Positions 7,053 to 16,318 of a stretch of 64,000 nt of DNA are shown here, piece by piece (position 1 is the first letter of the stretch; every line of letters starts with the position of its first letter). The notes below the pieces were generated by a model. It was not told where the DNA came from, did not search any database, and saw only the letters and a program-made list of their open reading frames with translations. The DNA is from Candidatus Cloacimonadota bacterium (GTDB taxonomy: Bacteria; Cloacimonadota; Cloacimonadia; Cloacimonadales; Cloacimonadaceae), in the NCBI GenBank assembly GCA_023228125.1, contig JALOBT010000008.1:1-64000 (forward strand). Reading direction: 5' to 3'. The translations under genes and the position numbers were made by a program.

Positions 7053-8297
7053 TCATAGTTGCAGATTTAGTAGTTCAGCTTTGGTCTTGCCCAGAAGATC
7101 ATACTTTTGGGCGATCTCGATAAAGGCAGCCCGGGCCACCCGCAAATCTTCCTCAGTATGCGCCGCTGAGACCTGGGTGCGGATCCTGGCCTGAGCCTGG
7201 GGCACCACGGGGAAGAAAAAGCCCACCGCAAAGACCTTCCTGGCATAGAGTTCATCGGCAAATATCTGGGTTAACTTCGCATTATAGAGCATGACCGGCA
7301 CGATGGGAGATGCGCCTGGGACTACGATGAAGCCGGCCTCGCTGAGAGCCTTGCGCCACCAGATAGCCTTGCGTTCCAAGCTGTCCCGCGCCTTTGTGCT
7401 GGCCTGAAGGATATCTAAGACCTTGCAGGTAGTCATGGTGATCGCAGGTGCCAATGCATTCGAAAAAAGATAGGGACGCGCTCTTTGCCGCAGCAGGTCA
7501 ATCAGTTCGGTGCGGCCGGAAATACAGCCGCCGGAAGCTCCACCCAGGGCTTTGCCAAAGGTGGTGCTGATCAGATCGATCTTGCCCATCACCTGGCAGA
7601 GTTCGTGGCTGCCGCGCCCCGTCTTCCCGATAAAACCGGTGGCATGGGAATCATCCACAAAGACCAGTGCCTCAAATTCTTCTGCAAGCTGTACGATCTC
7701 AGCCAAATGCGCAATATCTCCGTCCATGGAAAACACCCCATCGGTGATGATGATCTTGATATCCTTATCTTGATGCAGCTCCAATTTCTGGCGTAAATGC
7801 TTCATATCGCTATGTTTATAGCTATCGTGCTGGGCGCGGGACAAACGCATACCATCGATGATGGAAGCATGCACCAGCCGGTCCGAAATCATGATGGCAC
7901 TCTCATCCAAAAGAGTCTCAAAGACCGCCGCATTGGCATCAAAGCAGGAAGAGAAGAGGATGGTATCCTGGGTGCCCAAAAAGGCGGAAAGGCGCGCTTC
8001 CAGCTCTTTGTGAATATCCTGAGTTCCGCAGATAAAGCGCACGGAAGATAGCCCGTAGCCGCGATGATCCAAAGCCTCATGGGCTGCTTTGATCACTTCG
8101 GGGTGGCTGGACAGGCCCAGATAGTTATTTGAGCACATATTGATCAGCTCTTGCTGAGCATTACCCGGTGGATATTCCACCGCTACTTTGGCGCCCTGTT
8201 TATCGTGAATAATGCGCTCCTGCTTATACAGCCCGCTCTGCAGAATCTGCTTCAGGATATCCTGATACCGGGCTCGGAGCTTTTCGGAAAAAGCCAT
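7053..8297 (-). CDS. kbl: Glycine C-acetyltransferase (2-amino-3-ketobutyrate CoA ligase)
   Basis: A 414-aa PLP-dependent alpha-oxoamine synthase. It follows E. coli Kbl closely along its length as I recall that sequence: CSNNYLGLSSHPEV, VRFICGTQDIHKELE, DGVFSMDGDIA, VDDSHATGF and the PLP-lysine block TTFGKALGGASGG (K249). The tail has ARIRTQVSAAHTEEDL. Kbl interconverts 2-amino-3-ketobutyrate plus CoA with glycine plus acetyl-CoA, the second step of threonine breakdown. No threonine dehydrogenase gene is in view. It starts 3 bp after the cyclophilin stop in the leftward run and is followed 9 bp later by the carrier-protein gene. BioF or serine palmitoyltransferase are possible but less similar. 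Confidence 0.9.
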   Translation of the reverse strand: MAFSEKLRARYQDILKQILQSGLYKQERIIHDKQGAKVAVEYPPGNAQQELINMCSNNYLGLSSHPEVIKAAHEALDHRGYGLSSVRFICGTQDIHKELEARLSAFLGTQDTILFSSCFDANAAVFETLLDESAIMISDRLVHASIIDGMRLSRAQHDSYKHSDMKHLRQKLELHQDKDIKIIITDGVFSMDGDIAHLAEIVQLAEEFEALVFVDDSHATGFIGKTGRGSHELCQVMGKIDLISTTFGKALGGASGGCISGRTELIDLLRQRARPYLFSNALAPAITMTTCKVLDILQASTKARDSLERKAIWWRKALSEAGFIVVPGASPIVPVMLYNAKLTQIFADELYARKVFAVGFFFPVVPQAQARIRTQVSAAHTEEDLRVARAAFIEIAQKYDLLGKTKAELLNLQL

Positions 8298-8300
8298 AGA

Positions 8301-9392
8301 TCAGAGCTTACTTATCTTGCGATAGATACTGCCGGTGGGGCTCTTCAGTCTGAGCAGATATACCCCGGCTGTAAGTTCCTGACCCTCGCCGTTTTTCCCA
8401 TCCCAATGCACAGATAGATCGCCGGCTTTGTGGAAAGCGGAAAACAGGCTTCTGAGCTTTTGTCCCTTCAGATTATAGACTTCGAGGCTAATCTGCTGAT
8501 CAGTTTTGAGTTCGCAGTTTATAGCCAGATTTCCCAAGAAAGGATTCGGACTCACCTGCAAATCAAGATCAACAAGAGCCGGACTCACAGCATCTTGCGC
8601 CTGAATACCGCTATCGATCTCCCAGACAGCCTCATAGGATATGCTATCTGAGGAAGCGACATGGCAGCGCACCGTATGCAGGCCGCCTGAGGCGAAACTG
8701 GTCTCCAGCAGGAAGCTGTTTTCAGGGTCTAAGGCTTCATCTATATACCATTGAAAGCTAAGTTCTGCCTCATCAGTATAGGCCTCTACCACGAAGAATT
8801 CAACTTGACCGGCGATGGTTTCAAAGACCTCATCGGTAGGCGGGATCAATTCTCCAATCTGCAAATCCAGCATCCGCAAAGTGAAGATATTGACCGGAGT
8901 AACGGGTCTGTCATTGGCATCTGTAGGAACCGCGCCAATGGCCAAAACATTTTCCAAACCCTCGATGATATCACCAAAGATAGCGTAGGAGCCATTCAGA
9001 TGATTCGCCGGGGCCACAGTGATGTAATACTGGCTGCCAGCACTATTGGGAGCAGAAGTTCTGGCCATAGCCAGGACTCCGGCATGGTCATGCAAAAGCC
9101 CGGGGTAAAACTCATCCTGAATGGTGTAGCCGGGGCCGCCAGTGCCGGTGCCATGAGGACAGCCGTCCTGGATCATAAAATGATCAATCACGCGGTGAAA
9201 AATGAGATTATTGTAAAAACCAGAATTGGCCAGATCGCGGAAGTTATAGGCGGTGATGGGCACCAGTTCATCGTATAATTCTGCGGTGAAGCTACCCATT
9301 GAGGTATGCCAACGGGCAAACATACGGGCATTTGAGATGGCCGGCATACAGATCAAAATGCCAAGCATAATAATTGTCAATCTGTGTTTCAT
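8301..9392 (-). CDS. Secreted cyclophilin-type peptidyl-prolyl isomerase with sorting-type C-terminal domain
   Basis: A 363-aa protein with a signal peptide (about 1-22), a cyclophilin domain (about 25-175; NFRDLANSGFYNNLIFHRV, FMIQDGCPHGTGTGGPGY, MARTSAPNSAGSQYYI) and a linker with an Ig-like segment. The C-terminal about 85 residues follow the FlgD-like/type IX sorting pattern (VSPNPFLGN, EVYNLKGQKLRSL, ELTAGVYLLRLK). Proline isomerisation during folding of exported proteins is the likely role. Fusion to a surface-sorting tail implies export beyond the outer membrane, which is unusual for a cyclophilin. A GGAG ribosome site precedes the ATG. The gene is followed 3 bp later by kbl, with no functional link apparent. 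Confidence 0.88.
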   Translation of the reverse strand: MKHRLTIIMLGILICMPAISNARMFARWHTSMGSFTAELYDELVPITAYNFRDLANSGFYNNLIFHRVIDHFMIQDGCPHGTGTGGPGYTIQDEFYPGLLHDHAGVLAMARTSAPNSAGSQYYITVAPANHLNGSYAIFGDIIEGLENVLAIGAVPTDANDRPVTPVNIFTLRMLDLQIGELIPPTDEVFETIAGQVEFFVVEAYTDEAELSFQWYIDEALDPENSFLLETSFASGGLHTVRCHVASSDSISYEAVWEIDSGIQAQDAVSPALVDLDLQVSPNPFLGNLAINCELKTDQQISLEVYNLKGQKLRSLFSAFHKAGDLSVHWDGKNGEGQELTAGVYLLRLKSPTGSIYRKISKL

Positions 9393-9454
9393 TTCTGTCT
9401 CCTATTTGAACTTTATAATATCGTTTTGCCACAGGCAAGTGAGCAAATGGTTTC

Positions 9455-10801
9455 TCAATCTGACTCCCGCACTATAGGCTCTGCTGCCAAAGCTTTTGAA
9501 AAAGCACTGCTTAAGACCTGGATGGAGCGGGCACAGAGCATTTGGCGTTTGAGCCGCTTATCACGTGGGGCATTTTCCAAAACCGGCAAAATCCCGAAAT
9601 TCGCATTGACCGGAGAAAAGCTCTGTTTGGGCTGTAGGACAAGCAATCTGCGCCACAATTGCCCCAAGATGGTTTCTTCGGGAAGGCTGTCTATCTCACC
9701 CGCGATGATGCCCGCTACCAGCAAACCGGTGGCGATGCATTCTACATAACCTTCCACTCCGCTGAGCTGACCGGCCACAAAGACATCAGCTCTGGCTTTG
9801 AGGCTGAGGTTTTCACTTAAAATCAGGGGGGAATTGAGATAAGTATTGCGATGGATGGAGCCATAGCGCAGGAAATCCGCATCGGCCAGACCTGGAATCA
9901 GCTTGAAGATGCGTTTCTGTTCTGGATAGCGCAGCATGGTCTGGCAGCCCACCAGGTTATAGGCGGTGCGATCTTTATTTTCCGCACGCAATTGCAGCAC
10001 GGCATAAGCTTTCTGGCCTGTGGAAGGAACTTCCAGGCCCATCGGCCGCATCACGCCATGCCTCAGGGTGTCCTTACCGCGGCGGGCCAGCTCTTCGATG
10101 GGAATGCAGTTTTCATAAAAGTTAAAGCTTTCCCCGCTGAAGAAGGCGTCTTCAAATTCATGCGCCTCATGTATTTCACCTTCCAGCAGAGCATCCACAA
10201 AGCGGTAATACTCATCTTTCTCAAAGGCGCAATTCAGATAGTCCGGCTCGCCTTTGTCGTAACGGGCTTTGGCATATACCTTGTCCAGGTCAATGCTATC
10301 GGCATCGATGATGGGCGCAATGGCATCAAAAAAGAAGAGCTGATCCTCTCCCAGGAGGCTCACCAGATGGTGCATCAAGCCGCTGGAGCTCAGTGGCCCG
10401 GTAGCCACAATCACTTTGCCTTCAGGCAGCTTGGTGATCTCCTGGCGGAAAAGCTGAATCTGAGGATTAGCCTCGATTTCCTGAGTAATTCTGGAGGCAA
10501 AAAGGCTGCGGTCCACAGCCAGAGCATGGCCGGCCGGAACGCTGCAATCATGCGCTATGGGCAGTAGCATGCAGCCCAGGATGTGCAGCTCTGCTTTGAG
10601 CAAGCCAGAGGCGGTATCCAGACGGGTGGATTTGAGGCTGTTGCTACAGACCAATTCGGCCAGGAGCCCACTCTGATGTGCCTCGGTTTGCTTGAGGGGG
10701 CGCATCTCATAAAGTTTTACCTGATAGCCTCTGGCGGCCAGTTGCAAAGCGGCCTCGCAGCCGGATAGTCCAGCTCCGATGATGCTGATTTTGCGTTTCA
10801 T
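9455..10801 (-). CDS. trmFO: Folate/FAD-dependent tRNA (uracil-54-C5) methyltransferase
   Basis: A 448-aa flavoprotein that makes ribothymidine at tRNA position 54 from methylenetetrahydrofolate. Evidence: the N-terminal Rossmann motif ISIIGAGLSGCEAALQLA, YEMRPLKQTEAHQS, LVCSNSLKS, PAGHALAVDR, FFDAIAPIIDADSID and GQLSGVEGYVECIATGL, all typical of TrmFO/Gid. The frame is open further upstream, but the ATG at 10801 gives the family's usual length and begins right at the FAD motif. The earlier in-frame start would run into the DUF4340 gene, whose stop lies 37 bp upstream of this ATG. It is a housekeeping gene riding in the leftward run. Confidence 0.95.
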   Translation of the reverse strand: MKRKISIIGAGLSGCEAALQLAARGYQVKLYEMRPLKQTEAHQSGLLAELVCSNSLKSTRLDTASGLLKAELHILGCMLLPIAHDCSVPAGHALAVDRSLFASRITQEIEANPQIQLFRQEITKLPEGKVIVATGPLSSSGLMHHLVSLLGEDQLFFFDAIAPIIDADSIDLDKVYAKARYDKGEPDYLNCAFEKDEYYRFVDALLEGEIHEAHEFEDAFFSGESFNFYENCIPIEELARRGKDTLRHGVMRPMGLEVPSTGQKAYAVLQLRAENKDRTAYNLVGCQTMLRYPEQKRIFKLIPGLADADFLRYGSIHRNTYLNSPLILSENLSLKARADVFVAGQLSGVEGYVECIATGLLVAGIIAGEIDSLPEETILGQLWRRLLVLQPKQSFSPVNANFGILPVLENAPRDKRLKRQMLCARSIQVLSSAFSKALAAEPIVRESD

Positions 10802-10838
10802 ATTTCCCGCTTGTTCAGAAAATGGTAGGGTTGAATCT

Positions 10839-11762
10839 TCATGCCCCACCTCTTCTTTTGAAGATCTCGGCATTGCGGATAAAACGAAAGACTGTGTTAA
10901 ATTCCACTTGATACAGCACAGACATATCGTCATCTATGCGAAGCTGATAGCGGTGCGCATCAAACTCGGCAAAATCCAGCTTGCGTACCTCACCTTTTAC
11001 ATCGGTGATCCAGAGTGTGCACATGGGGTTTTCAAAGGCCTTCCGATACTGTTCATCTTCTCCAGAGACAAAGATATAGCTACGGAAGTTTTGCAGAATG
11101 CTGATGATTTTACCCAGCGAGTAATTATCGTGCTCTACCTTAAAATCGTTCCTGGCATCGTGAAAAGTCCATTCTAGGCCCTCCCGAGCCAAAGTATAAG
11201 TATTCTTTTCATGCTGCACCTTGATTTGCTTTAGATCTTCTTCCCAATAGTGGATGATGATGGGTGAACGCCAATTGATCAGTTCGGGCTGAAAGGCTTG
11301 CACCACTTTGTTTTTGACCTGATAGACTTTGGTGTCGCCATCATAACGGAAGTAATCCCAGGCATTACCCAGATTGCTGAAGAGCACATGCACCTTTTTG
11401 GATTTATCGCTCACGCGGATATGCAAAGCTTCTTCATCTTGCAACTGATAACGCTCGATAGCTCCTTCCGCTTCGCTCATGGCGGTGGTGGGATACTCCG
11501 CTGTCAAGACATTCTCAAAGAACTGCTGTATCTTCAGTGAATCTGCCTTCCAGAGCAGATCGCCTTTTACCTTCCAGATTCCTTCATCCAGGATCAATTC
11601 CACTGCCTTTTCAGCATTGAAGATCTCGATCTTCTGTAGTTTTTCCAGATTCAGACGAAATATCGCTTTGCTGCTTTCCGGGGGCTTGACTATCCTGAGC
11701 ACAATATAGGCCAAAAGCAGCACTGCCAGCAGGATGATGAGGATTAGTCTGGTTCTTTTCAT
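10839..11762 (-). CDS. DUF4340-type membrane-anchored protein of a gld-like ABC module
   Basis: A 307-aa protein with an N-terminal membrane anchor (about 5-24) and an extracytoplasmic remainder with repeated beta-rich segments (LEKLQKIEIFNAEKAVELILDEG, IWKVKG), the layout of DUF4340 proteins. These typically sit after a GldG-like auxiliary protein and an ABC-2 permease/ATPase, exactly as here. The start overlaps the GldG-like gene by 4 bp. Molecular function is unknown for the family; a structural or substrate-binding part of the exporter is a guess. Confidence 0.75.
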   Translation of the reverse strand: MKRTRLILIILLAVLLLAYIVLRIVKPPESSKAIFRLNLEKLQKIEIFNAEKAVELILDEGIWKVKGDLLWKADSLKIQQFFENVLTAEYPTTAMSEAEGAIERYQLQDEEALHIRVSDKSKKVHVLFSNLGNAWDYFRYDGDTKVYQVKNKVVQAFQPELINWRSPIIIHYWEEDLKQIKVQHEKNTYTLAREGLEWTFHDARNDFKVEHDNYSLGKIISILQNFRSYIFVSGEDEQYRKAFENPMCTLWITDVKGEVRKLDFAEFDAHRYQLRIDDDMSVLYQVEFNTVFRFIRNAEIFKRRGGA

Positions 11763-13324
11763 GGCTTTTGTCTCAACTTAAGTTTACGTTTGAGTGCCAG
11801 CAGCAGCCCAATGAGCACCAGGATCAAAGGCGGCAAGACAATGGCTACTACCTTGGCCGTGGTTTTGATATTGTTTTCGATCTTTTCCATATTACCCCAG
11901 TCTATGCCGATCTTTTGCATAAAGCGCGGCACACTGAGCAAAGAAGTGCTCAGGTGACGGCTGCGGATCTGGATCATGGAATCCCGGCCCAAAAGATAGT
12001 CCAGAGCATTGAGCACGATGTTACCACGCTGGTCATAGCTGCTGTTGTTGCTATCCACGATGAGCTCTTTATCGCCAAAAAGCACCAGCTTGAGCTGGGG
12101 TGATTTTGCCACAAAATCGGGGTCTGTCTCTGCAAATTCCGATCCTATAAAATAGCTGTCAAACGAGCCGCTGAGGATGGCTGCTGTGTTGATGGGACCC
12201 GCAGTAAATACGTCATAACCGGGGTTGTAATATAGCTCCGGCTCGATCTCAAATTCCGGTGCCTTGATCCAGCCGGATTGCACGGAAGTCTGCAAGATGG
12301 GCTCAAAACTGAGGCCGGGCTTGCCGCTAAAGCTGATCCCGCTGGCCAGATACATCACGATATTATCTATGTTTTGGGTGATGGGATGAGAGCTGCCACG
12401 CAGCACCGGATTCATGGGAAAATTCACCATATTCCCCAATCCCTTCTGCTGCTGATCGCAGTGCATATCCAAAACCATATCGTCTGAAAGCCTAAAGCCA
12501 TAGTGCTCAAGCAGATCTATTACGTTTGTATCCAGAGCAAAGAAACGGGGGGTAGTGGGATCTTTATCCACCTTGTCTTGCAAAAAGACGACCTTACCGC
12601 CGCGCATGATATATTGATCCAGATTGTAAAGCTGGTTTTCGCTGAGATCTCCCACAGTTCCGGTAAAAAGCAGCGCTTCGGTCTGCGTTAGCGGCTCGCT
12701 CAGCTTGGCATCATAGACGTTAAAGTTTGAGAACAAAGCGCGCTCAAAGTTCTCGAATTGAAATTCAAAGAAGCCGCTGCCCTGATATACCGCGACCTTG
12801 GGCATGGTGTGTGCCGCCAAAGCCTGGATGCGCATGGTGAGCTCATATTCCAATTGAGGCTCCATATTGGGCATCAGGTTCATAGATTGGACTTTGCCCT
12901 GATATTCGAAGAGCAGCCCAAAGATTACTTCCTTGGTAGTGAACTGATCATTTTCATAGATCTGAAAGCGGATGCGGCTGAGGCCGCTATCTTGCGCCAG
13001 TTGATACAATTCTTCCCGGCTGCGCGGCTTTAGATATTCATAGCGAAATTTACCCCGGCTCACGCTGGCATATTCCCGCAGCAGATCATTGGTATAGCGG
13101 TCCAGCGAATTCATGGTGGCAGGCAGGGAGGATGAGGAGACTATCTTCACCACCATCACATCTTCCAAAGCGCGCATGGCGTCTTTACTGACCCGGCTCA
13201 GGCTATAGGCCTTACCCAAAGAAAAGTCTATTCTCAGGCTGAAATATCCCAGCACCAAAAGCAGGACTACGACGATGCCGATCTTGATCGACAGGGAACT
13301 CATGATGCCAAATGTTTTCTTCAT
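11759..13324 (-). CDS. GldG-like ABC transporter auxiliary protein
   Basis: A 521-aa protein with an N-terminal membrane helix (about 13-30), a large extracytoplasmic region and a C-terminal helix (about 490-510) followed by a basic tail (ALKRKLKLRQK). It matches the pattern of GldG/ABC_transp_aux proteins: an early segment SRVSKDAMRALEDVMVVKIVSSSSLP, RYTNDLLREYA, and a central RGGKVVFLQDKVD block as in the DUF4350/GldG sugar-binding-like fold. It lies between the ABC permease (1 bp away) and the DUF4340 gene (4-bp overlap). In Bacteroidota GldA/F/G is linked to gliding. In other phyla the same trio occurs without gliding genes, so no motility claim is made. Confidence 0.8.
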   Translation of the reverse strand: MKKTFGIMSSLSIKIGIVVVLLLVLGYFSLRIDFSLGKAYSLSRVSKDAMRALEDVMVVKIVSSSSLPATMNSLDRYTNDLLREYASVSRGKFRYEYLKPRSREELYQLAQDSGLSRIRFQIYENDQFTTKEVIFGLLFEYQGKVQSMNLMPNMEPQLEYELTMRIQALAAHTMPKVAVYQGSGFFEFQFENFERALFSNFNVYDAKLSEPLTQTEALLFTGTVGDLSENQLYNLDQYIMRGGKVVFLQDKVDKDPTTPRFFALDTNVIDLLEHYGFRLSDDMVLDMHCDQQQKGLGNMVNFPMNPVLRGSSHPITQNIDNIVMYLASGISFSGKPGLSFEPILQTSVQSGWIKAPEFEIEPELYYNPGYDVFTAGPINTAAILSGSFDSYFIGSEFAETDPDFVAKSPQLKLVLFGDKELIVDSNNSSYDQRGNIVLNALDYLLGRDSMIQIRSRHLSTSLLSVPRFMQKIGIDWGNMEKIENNIKTTAKVVAIVLPPLILVLIGLLLALKRKLKLRQKP

Positions 13325-13325
13325 T

Positions 13326-14048
13326 TCAACGCTCCTGCATCATGTTTTTGCTTTGCAAATTAAACTCCGCCAAAAAGGCAAAGATCAGCGTGACTGCCAC
13401 AAAAAACAGCAGATCCCGAATATCCAATACCCCTTTCATAAAGCCGGAAAGATGGTAGTCAAAACTAAAGAATTGCAGATACCGCACCAGCGATAGAGGC
13501 GCGAGGGCCAAGAGAAACCGGATCACATAAAAGAAGCCGGAGATCACCAAGGCCAGCACGAAGGCCAAGACCTGATTCGAAGGCAGAGAGCTGGCAAAGA
13601 CACCGATCGAGATATAGGCCAGGGCGGCAAAGGCCAAACCTAAAATACCCAGAATGACAGCGCCATAATCGATGTTTTCACCCAGAACCATCACGATCCC
13701 AAAATAGATAAGGCAAAAAGCCAGCAGGGTCAAGACTTGCAAAAAGGCACAGAGAATCTTGCCCCAGACCACTTGGGACAGCCGGATGGGCAAAGTGCTG
13801 AGCAGCTCGATAGTTCCGCTGCTGCGCTCTTTGGCAATGCTGCCCATGGTGATGGCCGGGATAAAGAAGATGAACAGCAGGTGAATGATGCTATAAATGC
13901 CACGCAGCTCAGCTAAATTTATCTTAAACAAGGTGGTGGCAAAGGCTGCCCCAGAGATCACCAAAAACAGCACAAAGACTATATAGGAGGTTACCGAGCG
14001 CAGCGCTAATTGATATTCTTTCCTGGCAATAGTTAAGATCGCATTCAT
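13326..14048 (-). CDS. ABC-2 type transporter permease (GldF-like)
   Basis: A 240-aa polytopic membrane protein with six hydrophobic helices and the ABC-2 permease hallmark after the second helix (GSIAKERSSGTIELLSTLPI). The N-terminus MNAILTIARKEYQLALRS is typical of the family. It overlaps the ATPase gene by 4 bp and is followed after 1 bp by the GldG-like gene, so the three are surely co-expressed. It forms the membrane channel of the exporter. The cargo is unknown. Confidence 0.88.
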   Translation of the reverse strand: MNAILTIARKEYQLALRSVTSYIVFVLFLVISGAAFATTLFKINLAELRGIYSIIHLLFIFFIPAITMGSIAKERSSGTIELLSTLPIRLSQVVWGKILCAFLQVLTLLAFCLIYFGIVMVLGENIDYGAVILGILGLAFAALAYISIGVFASSLPSNQVLAFVLALVISGFFYVIRFLLALAPLSLVRYLQFFSFDYHLSGFMKGVLDIRDLLFFVAVTLIFAFLAEFNLQSKNMMQER

Positions 14049-15076
14049 AGCTCTTCTTCTCCCTCATCTTCTGCTGTGTCCACTGCGCTGGGCAGCTCTT
14101 CTGCATCTTCCAGATCCTTTTCTTCAAATGCAGGCTTGGGGAGCTGTCCCCCCTCTTTGGTAAGATTGTAGAAGATCTCTTCCAGACTCTTTTCCTGGGT
14201 ATAAAGGCTCACGATCAGCCAGCCATTTTCTGCGATGAATCTGGCCAGATCATACTTGATATCCAGATCGGCAGGCATCTTGATCTGCATCTTGAAATTA
14301 TCACCTTCCTGAGTCTGGCTGATAATCTGAAGATCCGGATGATATTCCATAAATTCGCCAAAGTCCGCATCCTCGGCTTCCAGCTCCAAATGCAAGATCT
14401 GATGATCCTTGAAATAGCTGCTTAGCTTGCCGATCTCATCATCCACGATGATCTTACCTTTGTTGATGATCAATACTCTATCGCAGAGTGCCTGCACTTC
14501 TTGCATGATGTGCGAGGAAAGCAGCACCGTCTTTTGGGTGCCCAGAGTGCGGATCAGTTCGCGGATTTCCAGGATCTGATTTGGGTCCAGGCCGCTGGTG
14601 GGCTCGTCCAGAATCAGGATTTCAGGATCGTGCAGGATCGCCATCGCCAGTCCCACCCGCTGCCGGTAGCCTTTGGAAAGAGTTCCCACCCGCTGGGTAA
14701 GCACATCTTGCAATCCGCATTTTTCCACCACATACTCCAGGCGTTGAGCAAAGAGTGTTGCCGGCATTTTCCGCAGATCCGCAATATAGCGCAGGATCTC
14801 CTGGGTGAACATCTCATCATACAAAGGATTGAGTTCTGGTAAATAGCCAATCTTGGTGCTGGTGGCGATGGGGTCTGCAAAGATGCTTTTCCCATCTAAC
14901 AAAATACTGCCCGCACTGGGCTGCAGATAGCCCACCATCATACGCATGGTGGTGGTTTTGCCGGCTCCATTAGGCCCCAAAAAGCCTGTAATAGTGCCGC
15001 TGCTTACACTAAAGCTGATCTCATCCACAGCTTTGAGGGCGCCAAAATGGCGGCTTAGATTCTGGATCTCTATCAT
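14045..15076 (-). CDS. ABC transporter ATP-binding protein (GldA-like)
   Basis: A 343-aa ATPase with Walker A GPNGAGKT (about 35-42), Q-loop region GYLPELNPLY, signature LSKGYRQRVGLA, Walker B LILDEPTSGLDP and H-loop LLSSHIMQE. After the nucleotide-binding domain (about 1-220) comes a roughly 90-residue C-terminal domain as in ABC-2 exporters, then an acidic tail rich in Glu/Asp (EEKDLEDAEELPSAVD). It powers the permease encoded next, with a 4-bp overlap. An adaptor-protein gene ends 19 bp upstream. Confidence 0.92.
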   Translation of the reverse strand: MIEIQNLSRHFGALKAVDEISFSVSSGTITGFLGPNGAGKTTTMRMMVGYLQPSAGSILLDGKSIFADPIATSTKIGYLPELNPLYDEMFTQEILRYIADLRKMPATLFAQRLEYVVEKCGLQDVLTQRVGTLSKGYRQRVGLAMAILHDPEILILDEPTSGLDPNQILEIRELIRTLGTQKTVLLSSHIMQEVQALCDRVLIINKGKIIVDDEIGKLSSYFKDHQILHLELEAEDADFGEFMEYHPDLQIISQTQEGDNFKMQIKMPADLDIKYDLARFIAENGWLIVSLYTQEKSLEEIFYNLTKEGGQLPKPAFEEKDLEDAEELPSAVDTAEDEGEEEL

Positions 15077-15095
15077 TTAAAAAGCATTACTCCAC

Positions 15096-16247
15096 TTAGT
15101 TATAATTAAACTTCACATCCATGTCAAGATCAGGCTCTTTGAGCAAGATGATCTCACCTTCTTTCAGATTATCTGTAATCTCCACCTGATGAAAGTCGTT
15201 TGCGCCCAGTTTTATGAGCCGGGCTTCGGGTTTCTTCTTCTGGGCTTTGTCTTCGGTCTGCAAAGTATCCGCAGATACCATATAGACCACATCCTGATTC
15301 TTATCATCTGCAAAAACCGCTCCAATTGGGATAACAATTACATCCTGGCGGGATTCACCCTGGATGCTGATGGCGGCTGTCATACCCGGTTTGGCCGTAT
15401 CCCCAGTGGCATTGATGCTGATTTCCACGGGGAAGACCTTGGCATTATTAATCGTAATCGCTTTGGGGGCGATCTTCACGATGCTGCCAGAATAGCTTTC
15501 ATAGGGCAAGGCGTCCAGCTTGATCGTAGCCTTCTGTCCCACCTGGAATTTGGCAATGTCCACTTCGTTAATATTGGATTGCACGATCATATGCGAAAGA
15601 TTCGCAATCTGCATCACCACAGTTCCTTCGCCATAGGCATTGATGCTGGAAGTCACCATTTCGCCTTCATTGACCTTGCGCTCGATCACCGTGCCGCTGG
15701 CGGTGGCATACATGTGGATCACCGTGCCCGGCACATCCAGATCGCGGATCATTTCGTATTGGCGGCTGGCTTGGGCATACTGGATTTCGGCGGAGGTCAA
15801 GGCGTCTCTGGCTTTGTCATAATCCGCTTGCGATATATATTCGCTCTCCAAAAGCACACCGCTGTCTGCAAAATCCTTCTGAGCCTTCTGTAGCTCAAGC
15901 TCTGCTCTCTGCAGCGAGGCTTTGGTATTGAAAAGTGTATTGGCCTGATTGTAATCCGGCTCGATATCTGCCAGAATCTGACCCATCTTCACAAAATCGT
16001 TTTCCGCTACGTAGAACTTCACGATCTTACCGGAAACCCGTGATTTTTGGGAGACGATGGTGGCAGGCTGAACCTCGCCGGTCACCTCAATCTTGGAATC
16101 GATTGAGCCACGCTTCACCGTATAGGTTTCCTGGTTTTGGGCGTTCTCAGGCGCTTGCTTATTCTTGGCTTTATGGCACCGGCTAAAGCCGATAGCTATG
16201 ACGATCAAGACCAATATTATGATGATTATGATCCATTTCTTACGCAT
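15096..16247 (-). CDS. Periplasmic adaptor subunit (HlyD/MacA/RND-MFP family)
   Basis: A 383-aa protein with an N-terminal anchor (about 4-22), barrel-sandwich/lipoyl halves (VTGEVQPATIVSQKSRVSGKIVKFYVAENDFVKMGQ-type segment at about 55-95), a coiled-coil hairpin (about 100-170) and a beta-barrel (IAPKAITINNAKVFPVEI). These adaptors bridge an inner-membrane transporter and an outer-membrane channel. Its neighbour is an ABC-2 module rather than an RND pump or MacB, so it may serve that exporter. No TolC-like gene is in view. A GAGGAAGT ribosome site precedes the ATG. Confidence 0.85.
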   Translation of the reverse strand: MRKKWIIIIIILVLIVIAIGFSRCHKAKNKQAPENAQNQETYTVKRGSIDSKIEVTGEVQPATIVSQKSRVSGKIVKFYVAENDFVKMGQILADIEPDYNQANTLFNTKASLQRAELELQKAQKDFADSGVLLESEYISQADYDKARDALTSAEIQYAQASRQYEMIRDLDVPGTVIHMYATASGTVIERKVNEGEMVTSSINAYGEGTVVMQIANLSHMIVQSNINEVDIAKFQVGQKATIKLDALPYESYSGSIVKIAPKAITINNAKVFPVEISINATGDTAKPGMTAAISIQGESRQDVIVIPIGAVFADDKNQDVVYMVSADTLQTEDKAQKKKPEARLIKLGANDFHQVEITDNLKEGEIILLKEPDLDMDVKFNYN

Positions 16248-16318
16248 ACTTCCTCACTCACTGCGAATAATTCTATTATTATCTTAGACAAAACATTTCA
16301 AGATCATGTTCATGTCAA

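Noticed and set aside
11759..15076. GldA/F/G-like genes as proof of gliding motility
   Set aside because: These ABC modules occur widely without gliding; no gldJ, K, L, M, N or spr genes are in view.
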